Shown here one piece after another: positions 16,786-25,957 of a DNA stretch of 64,000 nucleotides (position 1 is the first letter of the stretch; every line of letters begins with the position of its first letter). The DNA is from CAWAND01 sp963807065 (GTDB lineage: Bacteria; Chloroflexota; Anaerolineae; Anaerolineales; E44-bin32): the NCBI GenBank assembly GCA_963807065.1, contig CAWDZQ010000001.1, forward strand, positions 124,001-188,000, in the 5' to 3' direction. The notes under the pieces are model-generated. The model ran no database searches. It saw nothing but the letters and a program-made list of their open reading frames with translations, and was not told where the DNA came from. Made by a program: the position numbers and the translations under genes.

Positions 16786-19518
16786 CTATACGCCTAATGC
16801 GGCGTGGGCCGCCGCCAACCTGGCCACCGGCACCCGGAAGGGTGAGCAGCTGACGTAGTTCAGGCCATAGCCATGGCACAAGGCGATCGAAGCCGGATCG
16901 CCACCGTGCTCGCCGCAGATCCCAACTTCCAGTTCGGGCCGAGACTGGCGGCCTTCCTGAGTGGCCATGGCCATAAGCCGGCCCACTCCTTGGGGATCGA
17001 TCGACTGGAAGGGGTTGACCGGCAGGATGCCTTCCTCCACATAGGTGAGCAGGAAGTTGCGCTCGGCATCATCTCGGCTGTAGCCAAAAGTCATCTGAGT
17101 CAGGTCGTTGGTCCCAAATGAGAAGAACTCGGCCAGACCGGCGATTTCTGCCGCCGTCAAAGCCGCGCGGGGGATCTCGATCATGGTTCCGAACTTATAG
17201 GGGAACTCAACCCCCTTCTCGCCCATCACCGCGTGGGCGATCCTGGTCAAGCGCGGCTGAACGCTCTTGAGTTCGTTGACGTGCCCGGTCAGCGGGATCA
17301 TCACTTCGGGTCTGGCGTCCACCCCGCGCTTGGTGACGTTGGCGGCAGCTTCGAAGATGGCCCGCACTTGCATCTCTACGATTTCGGGCATCAGGATGCC
17401 AAGTCGGATGCCGCGCAAGCCCATCATCGGGTTCGACTCATGCAGAGCCCGAACACTGTTTAGCAAGGCTTCCTTCTCTTCGAGCCCCTTGGTTTCCCCC
17501 TTGGCGCGCATGGTGGCGACCTCTTCGATGAGCTCCTCCAGACTCGGCAGAAACTCATGCAGGGGCGGGTCGATCAATCGGACGATCACCGGGTGGCCGT
17601 CCATGGCCTCAAACAACCCCTCGAAGTCTTGGCGCTGATAGGGCAGAAGCTCGTTCAGCGCTTCCACTCGAACATCGCGATCATCGGCCAGGATCATCCG
17701 CTGGACAATCGGCAACCGCTCTTGCTCAAAGAACATGTGCTCGGTTCGGCAAAGGCCAATGCCCTGAGCGCCGTATTTCCGGGCACGGCGAGCGTCCGCA
17801 GGGTAGTCGGCATTGGCCCAGACCTGCAGGCCGCGTGTGGGGAAGCCCTTCGGGCCTTTACGGAGCCCCTCGGCGGCGGCTACGTCATCCGCCCACCCCA
17901 GGAGTTCCAGAAGCTCGGTTTGTTCCTCGAACTCGGGCATGACCGTGTCGATCTTTCCTGGGTAGACCTCCCCGGTGGTTCCATCGACCGAAATCCACTC
18001 GCCCTCCCGGATGGTCAAACCATTGCCGGAAAGGGTGAGATTGGTCATGTCCAGATTCAGATCGGACGCGCCCACGATGCACGGGATGCCGAATTGTCGG
18101 GCGACCACCGCCGCGTGGCTGGTGGCGCCGCCCTCGGTCGTCACAATACCCTTGGCTGCCAGCATGCCATGCACGTCGTCCGGCTTGGTGAAGGGCCGGA
18201 CCATGATCACGTCCTGCTTTTGATTCTTGGCCATCTCCTCGGCCGTGTCGGCATCAAAATACACCTGGCCAACGGCGGCGCCAGGGGAGGCATTCACACC
18301 TCGGCCCAGGATGCCCTTGCTGCGGGCCTCGACGAGGCCCGCCGGCTTGAACTGCGGGTGAAGAAGCACGTCGACATCCCTGGGTGAGACGCGGCGCACA
18401 GCTTCCGGCTTGTCGATCACCCCTTCGCGGACCATGTCCACGGCTATCGTCACAGCAGCTTTGGCAGTCCGCTTGCCGTTGCGCGTCTGAAGCATCCAAA
18501 GCTTGCCGTGCTCAATGGTGAATTCGACGTCCTGCATCTCACGGTAGTGGTCCTCCAGCTTCTCAACGATCCCCTCGAACTGCCGGTAGACGTCCGGCAT
18601 CTCCGATTTGAGTTCTGAGATCTTCTTGGTGTTTCTGATCCCGGCGACGACGTCCTCGCCTTGCGCGTTGGTCAAGTAGTCGCCGTAGAGGATCTGTTCA
18701 CCGGTGGCCGGATCACGCGTGAAGGCCACGCCCGTCGCTGAATCATCACCCATGTTGCCAAAGACCATGGTGACGATGCTGACAGCCGTCCCGAGGTCGT
18801 CGGGGATTCCGGCCGCCTCTCGGTAATCCACGGCGCGTTTCCCATTCCACGATTTGAAGACGGCTTCGGTGGCACGCCTCATCTGCTCCACCGGATCCTG
18901 GGGGAAGTCAAAACCCAGCTGATCCTTGATCACGCGTTTGAAGGTTTCGGTGAGCGCCTTCCAATCATCCGCCTTCAGCTCGGTGTCGACCTTGTAACCG
19001 TGCACCGATTTGTATTCATCCATAGGCTCTTCGAAGGCCTCGTCCGGCAGTCCGAGCACCACCGATCCAAACATCTGGACCAGCCGCCGGTAGGCGTCAT
19101 AGACGAAACGTGGGTCGCCGGTGAGCTTGATCATGCCTTCGGCCGTGTCATCATTCAAGCCGATGTTGAGGACGGTGTCCATCATCCCGGGCATGGAAAA
19201 CTTGGCGCCCGAGCGGCAGGAGACAAGCAGTGGATTGCTTGCGTCGCCAAAGCCCTTTCCGGCCCGCTCCTCAACGACCTTCAAGGCTTCCATCGTCTGG
19301 TCCCACATGCCCTCGGGAAAGGTTTCACCCTGTTCGAGATAGGCGTTGCAGGCCCGAGTGGAGATGGTAAACCCCGGAGGAACTGGGACGCCGATCCGGG
19401 TCATCTCGGCCAGGTTGGCACCTTTGCCACCCAGCAAGCCACGCACACCCTCCCAGGATCCGGCAGCCTTCTCCGCCTTGTCGACGTCTTGGAACAGATA
19501 GACCCACTTTTCCGCCAT
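16786..19518 (-). CDS. ppdK: Pyruvate, phosphate dikinase
   Basis: A protein of 910 residues, near the usual 870-900. The N-terminal ATP-binding domain starts with KWVYLFQDVDKA and LLGGKGANLAEM. The phosphohistidine domain carries TEGGATSHAAVVARQFGIP, and the C-terminal PEP/pyruvate TIM barrel has GLCRTEHMFF, FSFGTNDLTQMT and the catalytic Cys in CGEHGGDP. It interconverts pyruvate + ATP + Pi with PEP + AMP + PPi. The ATG at 19518 is chosen because GGAGG is 8 nt upstream; longer in-frame starts lack this. No PPDK regulatory protein (DUF299) is visible nearby. Confidence 0.96.
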   Translation of the reverse strand: MAEKWVYLFQDVDKAEKAAGSWEGVRGLLGGKGANLAEMTRIGVPVPPGFTISTRACNAYLEQGETFPEGMWDQTMEALKVVEERAGKGFGDASNPLLVSCRSGAKFSMPGMMDTVLNIGLNDDTAEGMIKLTGDPRFVYDAYRRLVQMFGSVVLGLPDEAFEEPMDEYKSVHGYKVDTELKADDWKALTETFKRVIKDQLGFDFPQDPVEQMRRATEAVFKSWNGKRAVDYREAAGIPDDLGTAVSIVTMVFGNMGDDSATGVAFTRDPATGEQILYGDYLTNAQGEDVVAGIRNTKKISELKSEMPDVYRQFEGIVEKLEDHYREMQDVEFTIEHGKLWMLQTRNGKRTAKAAVTIAVDMVREGVIDKPEAVRRVSPRDVDVLLHPQFKPAGLVEARSKGILGRGVNASPGAAVGQVYFDADTAEEMAKNQKQDVIMVRPFTKPDDVHGMLAAKGIVTTEGGATSHAAVVARQFGIPCIVGASDLNLDMTNLTLSGNGLTIREGEWISVDGTTGEVYPGKIDTVMPEFEEQTELLELLGWADDVAAAEGLRKGPKGFPTRGLQVWANADYPADARRARKYGAQGIGLCRTEHMFFEQERLPIVQRMILADDRDVRVEALNELLPYQRQDFEGLFEAMDGHPVIVRLIDPPLHEFLPSLEELIEEVATMRAKGETKGLEEKEALLNSVRALHESNPMMGLRGIRLGILMPEIVEMQVRAIFEAAANVTKRGVDARPEVMIPLTGHVNELKSVQPRLTRIAHAVMGEKGVEFPYKFGTMIEIPRAALTAAEIAGLAEFFSFGTNDLTQMTFGYSRDDAERNFLLTYVEEGILPVNPFQSIDPQGVGRLMAMATQEGRQSRPELEVGICGEHGGDPASIALCHGYGLNYVSCSPFRVPVARLAAAHAALGV

Positions 19519-19704
19519 GCCATTGCCTCCGTGTTCTATGATGAGGGCGATTGAGTCCTCATGGGTTGACGCTGCTGTCATGAGCAAGCCATACAATCCC
19601 TACAAATATAACAGGCGCCGCGACAGGTGCGGCGGCTTGTAAGACCAAGCGCGCTGGAAGGCGCCGCTGTCATCTGGACAACAGAACGCCAAATCCCCTA
19701 GGGA

Positions 19705-20055
19705 TCAATCCTGAGGGGGCAGACCGATCTGGATGTCGCTGCCTGAGATCCGAACGGGATACGCGGGGATGTCGATTACGGCCGGAAGGGTCAGGGCTTT
19801 TCCATCACGGATGTCGAAATGCGCTCCGTGGCGAGGGCAGACGATCTCGAACCCGGAGAGTTCGCCCTCCGCCACAGGACCGTCATCATGGGAACAGACG
19901 TCCATTATGGCGAAGTACTCGCCGGCGATGTTGAATACGGCGATGGGCTCACCGTCGATGTCGATCAGGATCCGCTCGCCGTTCGGGAGTTCGTCGACGT
20001 CAGCCACAGTCACGAACTCGAGCTGATCAGCTTCGGCTGTCTTGTAGTTATACAT
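19705..20055 (-). CDS. Rieske-type [2Fe-2S] ferredoxin in the suf operon
   Basis: A protein of 116 residues. It has a single Rieske domain with cluster ligands in CSHDDGP (residues 53-59) and CPRHGAHFD, the Cys-x-His and Cys-x-x-His pairs of soluble dioxygenase-type ferredoxins. There is no signal peptide or membrane anchor. It is the last gene of the suf operon, just after sufU. Such proteins are often found there and may deliver electrons during Fe-S assembly or be a client; the exact role is not established. AGGTGG 5 nt upstream supports the ATG at 20055 over the GTG 9 nt earlier. Confidence 0.9.
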   Translation of the reverse strand: MYNYKTAEADQLEFVTVADVDELPNGERILIDIDGEPIAVFNIAGEYFAIMDVCSHDDGPVAEGELSGFEIVCPRHGAHFDIRDGKALTLPAVIDIPAYPVRISGSDIQIGLPPQD

Positions 20056-20118
20056 GGCGACCACCTGAGTCCGCCGGGCCCCGCCGGCTGTATTGTGTAA
20101 GATGACGATGGATTGGAA

Positions 20119-20511
20119 TCAGGCGAGATCCTCCTCAAGCTCGTCAACGCCGTAAACCCCAGCCTTGATGACCTTGAGCGAAAGGAGCGCGCACTTGAGA
20201 CGTACAGGACCGAGCTCGATACCCAGCAGGTCCAGAACATCTTGCTTGTCAAGGGCTTTGATCTCATCCAACGATTTGCCGACGACGGCTTCGGTCAACA
20301 AATCGGCCGAGGCCTGGGAAATGGCACACCCCTCACCGCTGAAGGCCGCCTCGGACACACGGCCGTCCTCGGCCAGCCGGAGGTCGACCCGGATGCGGTC
20401 TCCGCAAAGCGGGTTGTCATCCTGGTAACTGTAGTCGTGAGGATCAAGCTTCCCCCGCATACGTGGGTTCTTGTAGCGGTCGATGATCTGTTCCCGATAA
20501 AGATCGTCCAT
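20119..20511 (-). CDS. sufU: SufU-type Fe-S scaffold / zinc-dependent sulfurtransferase
   Basis: A protein of 130 residues. The three conserved Cys positions are NPLCGDRI, GEGCAISQAS and RLKCALL, together with the Asp after the first Cys. This is the SufU pattern that binds Zn and accepts persulfide sulfur from SufS. The insertion between the second and third Cys, typical of SufU as opposed to IscU, is present. It lies 11 bp downstream of sufS on the same strand. Confidence 0.93.
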   Translation of the reverse strand: MDDLYREQIIDRYKNPRMRGKLDPHDYSYQDDNPLCGDRIRVDLRLAEDGRVSEAAFSGEGCAISQASADLLTEAVVGKSLDEIKALDKQDVLDLLGIELGPVRLKCALLSLKVIKAGVYGVDELEEDLA

Positions 20512-20522
20512 GAATCGGCTCC

Positions 20523-21773
20523 CTAGCCGAAAGTTTCCTTAACCTGGTAAAGCCCTTCAATCAGGGCGTCGACTTCACCCGGTGTGCTGTACAGATAGAA
20601 CGAGGCGCGAGTCGTTGCCGGTATCTTATAACGCTCGTGGAGAGGCATGGCGCAGTGGTGGCCGGCACGGACGGCGATCCCGCGACCGTCCAGTATCTGC
20701 GCCACGTCATGCGGATGCAAACCATCAAATGTGAACGCCGCCACGCCGCCGCGCTGGGAGGGGTTTGGTCCCAGCATGCGGACACCCGGAACTTCTTCCA
20801 GGCGTTCCATGGCATAAGAGATCATGGCCTGATCGTGGGCGAAGACTCGGTCCAGCCCGATCTCGCTCAGAAAATCGACCGCTTCACCCAGGGCGACCGC
20901 TTCGGCGATGGCCGGCGTGCCAGCCTCGAATTTGTGGGGGACATCGTTGGGGACGAAGGTCCCCAGGCCAACGCGCTTGATCATCTCCCCTCCGCCCATG
21001 TAAGGCGGCATGGATTCGAGCAGATCCCTGCGAGCGTAAAGGGCACCGATGCCGGTAGGACCACACATCTTGTGGCCCGAGAAAGCCAGGAAATCGACGT
21101 CCAATGCTACGACATCGACCGGCATGTGGGGTACAGATTGGGCGGCATCGACGAGCACCAATGCGCCCGCATCATGCGCCCGGCGGGTCATCTCTTCAAC
21201 CGGATTGATGGTCCCCAGTACGTTCGACATCTGACTGAAGGCGACCATCTTGGGCTGTTTCTCCAACAACCGCTGATAGGCCCCCTGGTCTAACTGCCCG
21301 TCATCCGTGACGGGGACGAAGTCCAGGCTGAAACCGATTTCATCGGCCAGCATGTACCAGGGCACCAAGTTGGCGTGATGTTCCATTTCGGTAAGCAGGA
21401 CGCGGTCGCCGGGCCGGAGATGAGCTCGGCCCCACGTGGCAACTACGAGGTTGATAGCTTCCGTGGCATTGCGTGTGAAGACGATCTCCGACGCTGAAGC
21501 AGCCCCGAGCAAGCGTGCCACTTTGCTCCGGGCGGCCTCATACTCTTGCGTGGCCTCTTCGGCCAACACATGAATCCCGCGATGGATATTGGCATTGTGG
21601 GTTTCCAGGAAGTGGCTCAGGCTGTCGATGACGCGTTGGGGCTTCTGCGAGGTGGCGGCCGAATCCAGATAGACCAGCGGCACCCCGGGGTGGACCTCCC
21701 GCTGCAAGATTGGAAACTGGGCCCGGATGGCGTCCAGATCCAGATCTTCGATCGTGCGCACCGCCGACATCAT
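20523..21773 (-). CDS. sufS: SufS cysteine desulfurase (group II)
   Basis: A PLP enzyme of 416 residues. Motifs: YLDSAATSQKPQRVID near the N-terminus, LLTEMEHHANLVPW, VLVDAAQSVPHM, and FLAFSGHKMCGPTGIGALY with the PLP Schiff-base Lys. The catalytic persulfide Cys lies in RAGHHCAMPLHERY near the C-terminus. It removes sulfur from L-cysteine and passes it to SufU. It sits inside the sufC-B-D-x-S-U operon. Two adjacent ATG codons leave the exact start uncertain by one residue. Confidence 0.96.
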   Translation of the reverse strand: MMSAVRTIEDLDLDAIRAQFPILQREVHPGVPLVYLDSAATSQKPQRVIDSLSHFLETHNANIHRGIHVLAEEATQEYEAARSKVARLLGAASASEIVFTRNATEAINLVVATWGRAHLRPGDRVLLTEMEHHANLVPWYMLADEIGFSLDFVPVTDDGQLDQGAYQRLLEKQPKMVAFSQMSNVLGTINPVEEMTRRAHDAGALVLVDAAQSVPHMPVDVVALDVDFLAFSGHKMCGPTGIGALYARRDLLESMPPYMGGGEMIKRVGLGTFVPNDVPHKFEAGTPAIAEAVALGEAVDFLSEIGLDRVFAHDQAMISYAMERLEEVPGVRMLGPNPSQRGGVAAFTFDGLHPHDVAQILDGRGIAVRAGHHCAMPLHERYKIPATTRASFYLYSTPGEVDALIEGLYQVKETFG

Positions 21774-21787
21774 CCTGAAGCCGTCCC

Positions 21788-22072
21788 TCAGCCCTTTCGC
21801 GACCGTCGCTTCTTAGGCTGGCGGATGTTGGTGCTGTTCTGCTGGAGCCAAAGCACACGGTCAGGAACCATCCAGCCGTCGGTCAGGTAGACATCCTGGG
21901 TGAATTGGACGGCGACCATCTTGCGATCCGCCTGCACCACTGTCCCCGGTAGCCAGTCGTTGACGCGATCGTTGTCTTCGTTGTTGTGATCGCACTTGAC
22001 TTCGACGAGATCGCCAACTTCATAGAGCTGGGAATTGGTGTCCGGGTCTTGAATTGTGGTCACTTTGTTCAT
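21788..22072 (-). CDS. Small Tudor/agenet-like hypothetical protein within the suf operon
   Basis: A protein of 94 residues with no firm family assignment. Residues 15-70 (YEVGDLVEVKCDHN ... DWLPGTVVQADRKMVAVQF ... DGWMVPDRVLWL) have the barrel-like pattern 'GdxVEv...WlpGtVv.....vaVqf' seen in Tudor/agenet or SH3-like folds. The C-terminus is basic (KKRRSRKG), which could bind nucleic acid. The ATG at 22072 follows a GGAGG about 14 nt upstream. It is wedged between sufD and sufS with short gaps on both sides, so it is presumably co-transcribed. Confidence 0.75.
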   Translation of the reverse strand: MNKVTTIQDPDTNSQLYEVGDLVEVKCDHNNEDNDRVNDWLPGTVVQADRKMVAVQFTQDVYLTDGWMVPDRVLWLQQNSTNIRQPKKRRSRKG

Positions 22073-22095
22073 GGAATCCGTCCGAACCTCCTCCG

Positions 22096-23478
22096 TCAGG
22101 GAGCCGTCGCGCTGCCGCGCGACCCCCAAGATCCCATCTTATCATCGATCATTTCGGTCAATCTGGCGCGCACGTCCGCAAAGGGAATGCGTTCCATGAT
22201 CGGCGAGAAGAAGCCGTCCACAACCAGCCGTTCTGCCTCAGCGCGCGGCAGGCCGCGTGACATCAGATAGAACACGGGCTCATCTTCGAGCTGGCTGACC
22301 GTAGCGCCATGCGTGCAGCGGACATCATCCGCTAGAATTTCGAGTCCAGGGATGGAATCCGCCCGCGCTCGCTTGCTGAGGATCAGATTGCGGTTCGCCT
22401 GATAGCCATCCGTCTTCTGGGCACCGGGCGCCACGTAAATCATCCCCTGCCACACCGAGCGGCTGCGATCGACCAGTGCCCCCTTGAACAGCAGATCGCT
22501 GGTCGTGTGCGGCGCCAGATGATTCTGCTGCGTGTCATGATCCAGATGCTGGATCCCGTCGGCGAAGTAGAAGCCGGACATACGGCCGGTCGAACCCTCA
22601 CCGGCCAGGTCGAGCTCGGTAAAGTTCTTGGTCAAGTGGCTGCCGACAGCCCCAAAGATCCAATCCAGGTGCGCATCACGACCCACTCGGCCCCGCTCGT
22701 GGGTGAAGTTCCAGACGTGTTCGCCCCAATTCTGGAGCTCAACAAACGTCAAGCGTGCCGCGTCCCCCACGCTCAGTTCGACGATCCCGCTGTGGACGGC
22801 CTGGCCTTCGGCTTCGGTGGGCGAAGCCGTCTCGTAGACGAAGGTCAAACTGGCGCCCTCTTCGAGGACGACCAGCATCCGGGTGAAGAAAAGGTGCGCG
22901 CCTCCAGGCGCCCACATCACGGCATGGATCGGATCGGGGACATTAACCCCGGCGGGCACATAGACCAACAACCCGTCGGTGGCCAAAGCGGCGGCCAACG
23001 CGGAGAACTTGCCCTCGTCATCCAGGACGATGCTTCCCAGGTGTTCCCGCAGCAGCGCCTCGTGCTCTTTCACAGCGGTTTGCCAGTCGCACAAGACAAC
23101 GCCCAGCTTTTCCAAATTCGAGCCGCCTTCGAGCTTGGCTGGATGGCCGGGCCGTAGAATCGCCTGGGCTGCGTGGTCGTCTCCAGCCAGGGGTCGCAGG
23201 AGAGCCGGGTCGATCGGGAGGTCATCACTCGCCTGAACCTCAACCTCCTGGGAAGGGAGCATCCGTATATCCGTCCGGCGCCAGGGTTCGTCCTGGAGCG
23301 ACGGCATGGCCATCTCTTGATACCGTGACCAGGCCTTGAGGCGCCGATCCGCCAACCAGCCGGGTGCCCCCAGGCTCTCAGATACCCGGCGGACGTCTGC
23401 CTCGTCCAGCTGAAACTCGCGGGCTTCGGCCGGCCTTTGACTGCCGGTTCGTTTCCTTGTAACGGTTCTGGGACTCAT
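22096..23478 (-). CDS. sufD: SufD-type Fe-S cluster assembly protein
   Basis: A protein of 460 residues. It belongs to the SufB/SufD family beta-helix: LVYVPAGVNVPDPIHAV, LVVLEEGASLTFVYET, HLDHDTQQNHLAPHT, DLLFKGALVDRSRSVWQG, and the conserved end DVRCTHGATVSQLEDEPVFYLMSRG. It pairs with SufB and the ATPase SufC in the SufBCD scaffold. It is distinguished from the adjacent SufB by its longer, divergent N-terminus (residues 1-60) and its lack of the SufB N-terminal domain. Confidence 0.93.
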   Translation of the reverse strand: MSPRTVTRKRTGSQRPAEAREFQLDEADVRRVSESLGAPGWLADRRLKAWSRYQEMAMPSLQDEPWRRTDIRMLPSQEVEVQASDDLPIDPALLRPLAGDDHAAQAILRPGHPAKLEGGSNLEKLGVVLCDWQTAVKEHEALLREHLGSIVLDDEGKFSALAAALATDGLLVYVPAGVNVPDPIHAVMWAPGGAHLFFTRMLVVLEEGASLTFVYETASPTEAEGQAVHSGIVELSVGDAARLTFVELQNWGEHVWNFTHERGRVGRDAHLDWIFGAVGSHLTKNFTELDLAGEGSTGRMSGFYFADGIQHLDHDTQQNHLAPHTTSDLLFKGALVDRSRSVWQGMIYVAPGAQKTDGYQANRNLILSKRARADSIPGLEILADDVRCTHGATVSQLEDEPVFYLMSRGLPRAEAERLVVDGFFSPIMERIPFADVRARLTEMIDDKMGSWGSRGSATAP

Positions 23479-23550
23479 GAAGGTCGCATGCCTCTTAGAT
23501 GTCGCTTGAAACTGGGACCAGCTGTCAGCCGGACCCCTGGGTTTACCGGG

Positions 23551-24963
23551 CTAGCCGATCGAGCCTTCCATCTGGAGCTGGATCAGCCGGTTCATCTCAA
23601 CGGCATACTCCATTGGGAGCTCTCGGACCAGCGGCTCGATGAAGCCGGAAACCACCATACTGGCAGCCTCGTCTTCACTCAAGCCACGGCTCATCAGGTA
23701 AAAGAGCTGCTCCTCGCCGATCTTACTCACCGAGGCCTCGTGCCCGACGCTGACGTCGTTCTCGTCGATCTCGATGTAGGGATACGTGTCCGAGCGGGAT
23801 GTTTCGTCCAGGAGCAGCGCATCGCAGACGACGTTGGACTTGGAGCCGACGGCGCCTTCGTGAACCTTCAGCAGGCCGCGGTACGACGCCCGACCGCCGG
23901 ACTTGCTGATCGACTTGGAAGTGATCTTACTGGTCGTGTATGGCGCGGCGTGGATGACCTTGCCGCCCGTGTCTTGATGCTGGTGGCCGGCAGCGAAGGC
24001 CAGGGAGAGGATCTCGCCGTGGGCGCCCTTGCCCACCAGGTAGCAGGACGGGTACTTCATGGTGACCTTGCTGCCGATGTTGGCGTCCACCCACTCGTGG
24101 CTGGCGTTCTCATGGACCATCGCCCGCTGGGTCACCAAATTGTAGACATTGTTGGACCAGTTTTGGATGGTCGTATAACGCGACCGGGCACCCTTCTTGA
24201 CGATGATCTCGATCACACCGCTGTGGAACGAATCCGTGGAGTAGATCGGCGCCGTGCAGCCTTCCACATAGTGCACCTGTGCTCCCTCGTCGACAATGAT
24301 CAGCGTCCGCTCATACTGCCCGACATTGGCCGAATTCAGGCGAAAGTACGCCTGGAGGGGCAGATCAATCTTAGTGTTCGGCGGGATGTAGATGAACGAG
24401 CCACCGGACCATAGGGCACTGTTGAGGGCGGCGAACTTATTGTCCGTGTAGGGGATCACCGTCCCGAAATACTCACGGAACAGATCAGGATGTTTGCGCA
24501 GGCCGTCTTCAATGCTGACGAAGATTACGCCCTGCGACTCGAGCTTCTCCTGAATCTTGTGATAGACCATTTCCGACTCGTACTGCGCCCCCACACCGGC
24601 AAGAAACTTCTGCTCGGCCTGCGGAATCCCCAGGCGGTCAAACGTCTTTTTGATCGTCTCGGGGACATCTTCCCATGTCCTCCCCTCGGCTTCAGCCGGG
24701 CGGACGTAGTTGTAGATATTCTCGAGGTTGAATTCACTCAGGTCGGCCCCCCATTCGGGCATGGGGCGGGCCTGATAATGCTCCAGGGCCTTGAGCCGGT
24801 AGTCGAGCATCCACTTCGGCTCACCCTTCATGGCCGAAATCTGTTCCACCACCTCTCGATTCAAGCCCATCTTGGTGCGAAACACCACTTCATCGGGGTC
24901 GACGAAGCCGTACTTGTAATCGTCAAGACCTTCGAGGTGCTTCATGTCCTGATCAGTTGCCAT
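23551..24963 (-). CDS. sufB: SufB Fe-S cluster assembly protein
   Basis: A protein of 470 residues with the SufB-specific N-terminus (YKYGFVDPDEVVFRTKMGLNR) and core motifs FIYIPPNTKIDLPLQAYFR, HYVEGCTAPIYSTDSFHSG, with the conserved Cys of EGCTAP, and the C-terminal DENDVSVGHEASVSKIGEEQ. It is the cluster-building subunit of SufBC2D. Its ATG overlaps the sufC stop by one base (TAATG), so the two are translationally coupled. Confidence 0.97.
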   Translation of the reverse strand: MATDQDMKHLEGLDDYKYGFVDPDEVVFRTKMGLNREVVEQISAMKGEPKWMLDYRLKALEHYQARPMPEWGADLSEFNLENIYNYVRPAEAEGRTWEDVPETIKKTFDRLGIPQAEQKFLAGVGAQYESEMVYHKIQEKLESQGVIFVSIEDGLRKHPDLFREYFGTVIPYTDNKFAALNSALWSGGSFIYIPPNTKIDLPLQAYFRLNSANVGQYERTLIIVDEGAQVHYVEGCTAPIYSTDSFHSGVIEIIVKKGARSRYTTIQNWSNNVYNLVTQRAMVHENASHEWVDANIGSKVTMKYPSCYLVGKGAHGEILSLAFAAGHQHQDTGGKVIHAAPYTTSKITSKSISKSGGRASYRGLLKVHEGAVGSKSNVVCDALLLDETSRSDTYPYIEIDENDVSVGHEASVSKIGEEQLFYLMSRGLSEDEAASMVVSGFIEPLVRELPMEYAVEMNRLIQLQMEGSIG

Positions 24964-25745
24964 TACGAACTCTCCACCGCGTCGGCTTGCTTTTCTCTGA
25001 TCCAGTCGTAACCCTGCTCTTCGAGGTGCTCGGCCAGCTCGGGACCGCCGGACTCGACAATTCTTCCAGCCAGCATGATATGCACGAATTGCGGCGAAAT
25101 GTAGTTCAGGATCCGCTGATAGTGGGTGATCACCAGCACTCCCAAATCCGGCCCCGACAGCGCGTTCACGCCGCTGGCGACGATCCGCAGGGCGTCGATA
25201 TCCAGCCCCGAGTCCGTCTCGTCCAGGATAGCTATCTCCGGTTCGAGGGTGGCCATCTGCAGAATTTCAGCGCGCTTCTTCTCACCACCAGAAAACCCAT
25301 CGTTCAGGTAACGGCCTGCAAACTCATGCCCCATTTCGAGCAGGTCCATTTTCTTCTTCAGCAGCGTGCGAAATTCACCCACGGCGATGCCCTTGTCATC
25401 CGGGTCGCTCATCTTTCGACGAGCGTTGATCGCCGAGCGCAGAAAATTGGCCAACGACACGCCGGGAATGGCGACCGGATACTGGAAGGCCAGAAAAATG
25501 CCCAGCTTGGCCCTTTCGTCCGGCGCCAGTTCGAGGAGGTTCTGACCCTTGAACAGGACTTGGCCGCCCGTGACCTGATAGCCTGGATGGCCCATCAGCG
25601 AATTGGCCAGCGTGGATTTTCCCGAGCCATTGGGGCCCATTAAGGCGTGGATCTCACCCGAGTTGATGGTCAGATCAACCCCCTTGAGGATTTCCTTGTC
25701 ATCGACATTGACGTGCAAATCTCGGATCTCAAGCGCAGAACCCAT
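24963..25745 (-). CDS. sufC: SufC ABC-type ATPase
   Basis: A protein of 260 residues. Walker A is GPNGSGKSTLAN, the Q-loop is AFQYPVAIPG, the signature is FSGGEKKRAEIL, Walker B is AILDETDSGLD, and the H-loop is VLVITHYQR. It powers conformational change in SufBCD. It is the first gene of the operon; GAGGAG 5-6 nt before the ATG supports this start. Transcription comes from a strong promoter at 25819-25848, giving a leader of about 67 nt. Confidence 0.97.
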   Translation of the reverse strand: MGSALEIRDLHVNVDDKEILKGVDLTINSGEIHALMGPNGSGKSTLANSLMGHPGYQVTGGQVLFKGQNLLELAPDERAKLGIFLAFQYPVAIPGVSLANFLRSAINARRKMSDPDDKGIAVGEFRTLLKKKMDLLEMGHEFAGRYLNDGFSGGEKKRAEILQMATLEPEIAILDETDSGLDIDALRIVASGVNALSGPDLGVLVITHYQRILNYISPQFVHIMLAGRIVESGGPELAEHLEEQGYDWIREKQADAVESS

Positions 25746-25818
25746 CAAAACTCCTCGTCTCGTCGTGAGCCCGCCGGCAATTTCTCCGGCGATTATCGGC
25801 AGGTCCCAAACAGGCGGG

Positions 25819-25848
25819 ATTATAGCATGCGCGGCTTCAAACTGTCAA
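25819..25848 (-). promoter_or_regulatory. Promoter of the sufCBD operon
   Basis: On the minus strand, TTGACA (25848-25843) and TATAAT (25824-25819) are 18 bp apart, a full consensus. The -35 is embedded in GAAATATTGACA and the -10 follows GCATGC, exactly as in the divergent sufR promoter. Confidence 0.85.
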
Positions 25849-25924
25849 TATTTCTCATGTTTTTTTGAAATATTTGCCGCCCTCAAACGACGAATAAGTA
25901 CGACAACTTTCTGAAATATTGACA
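25843..25924. promoter_or_regulatory. Putative SufR operators: three GAAATATT boxes
   Basis: GAAATATTGACA occurs at 25913-25924 (plus) and 25843-25854 (minus), and a third box GAAATATTTG lies at 25867-25876 (plus). The outer two are in mirror orientation and overlap the -35 elements of sufC and sufR. The first and third boxes form an inverted repeat around a T-rich centre. SufR binding here would block both promoters (inference). Confidence 0.6.
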
Positions 25925-25948
25925 GGATTCAAGGCCGCATGCTATACT
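25919..25948 (+). promoter_or_regulatory. Promoter of sufR
   Basis: TTGACA (25919-25924) and TATACT (25943-25948) are 18 bp apart. The ATG at 25958 begins 9 nt after the -10 hexamer and no Shine-Dalgarno is seen, so the sufR mRNA should be leaderless or nearly so. Confidence 0.8.
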
Positions 25949-25957
25949 CCGCAACGC

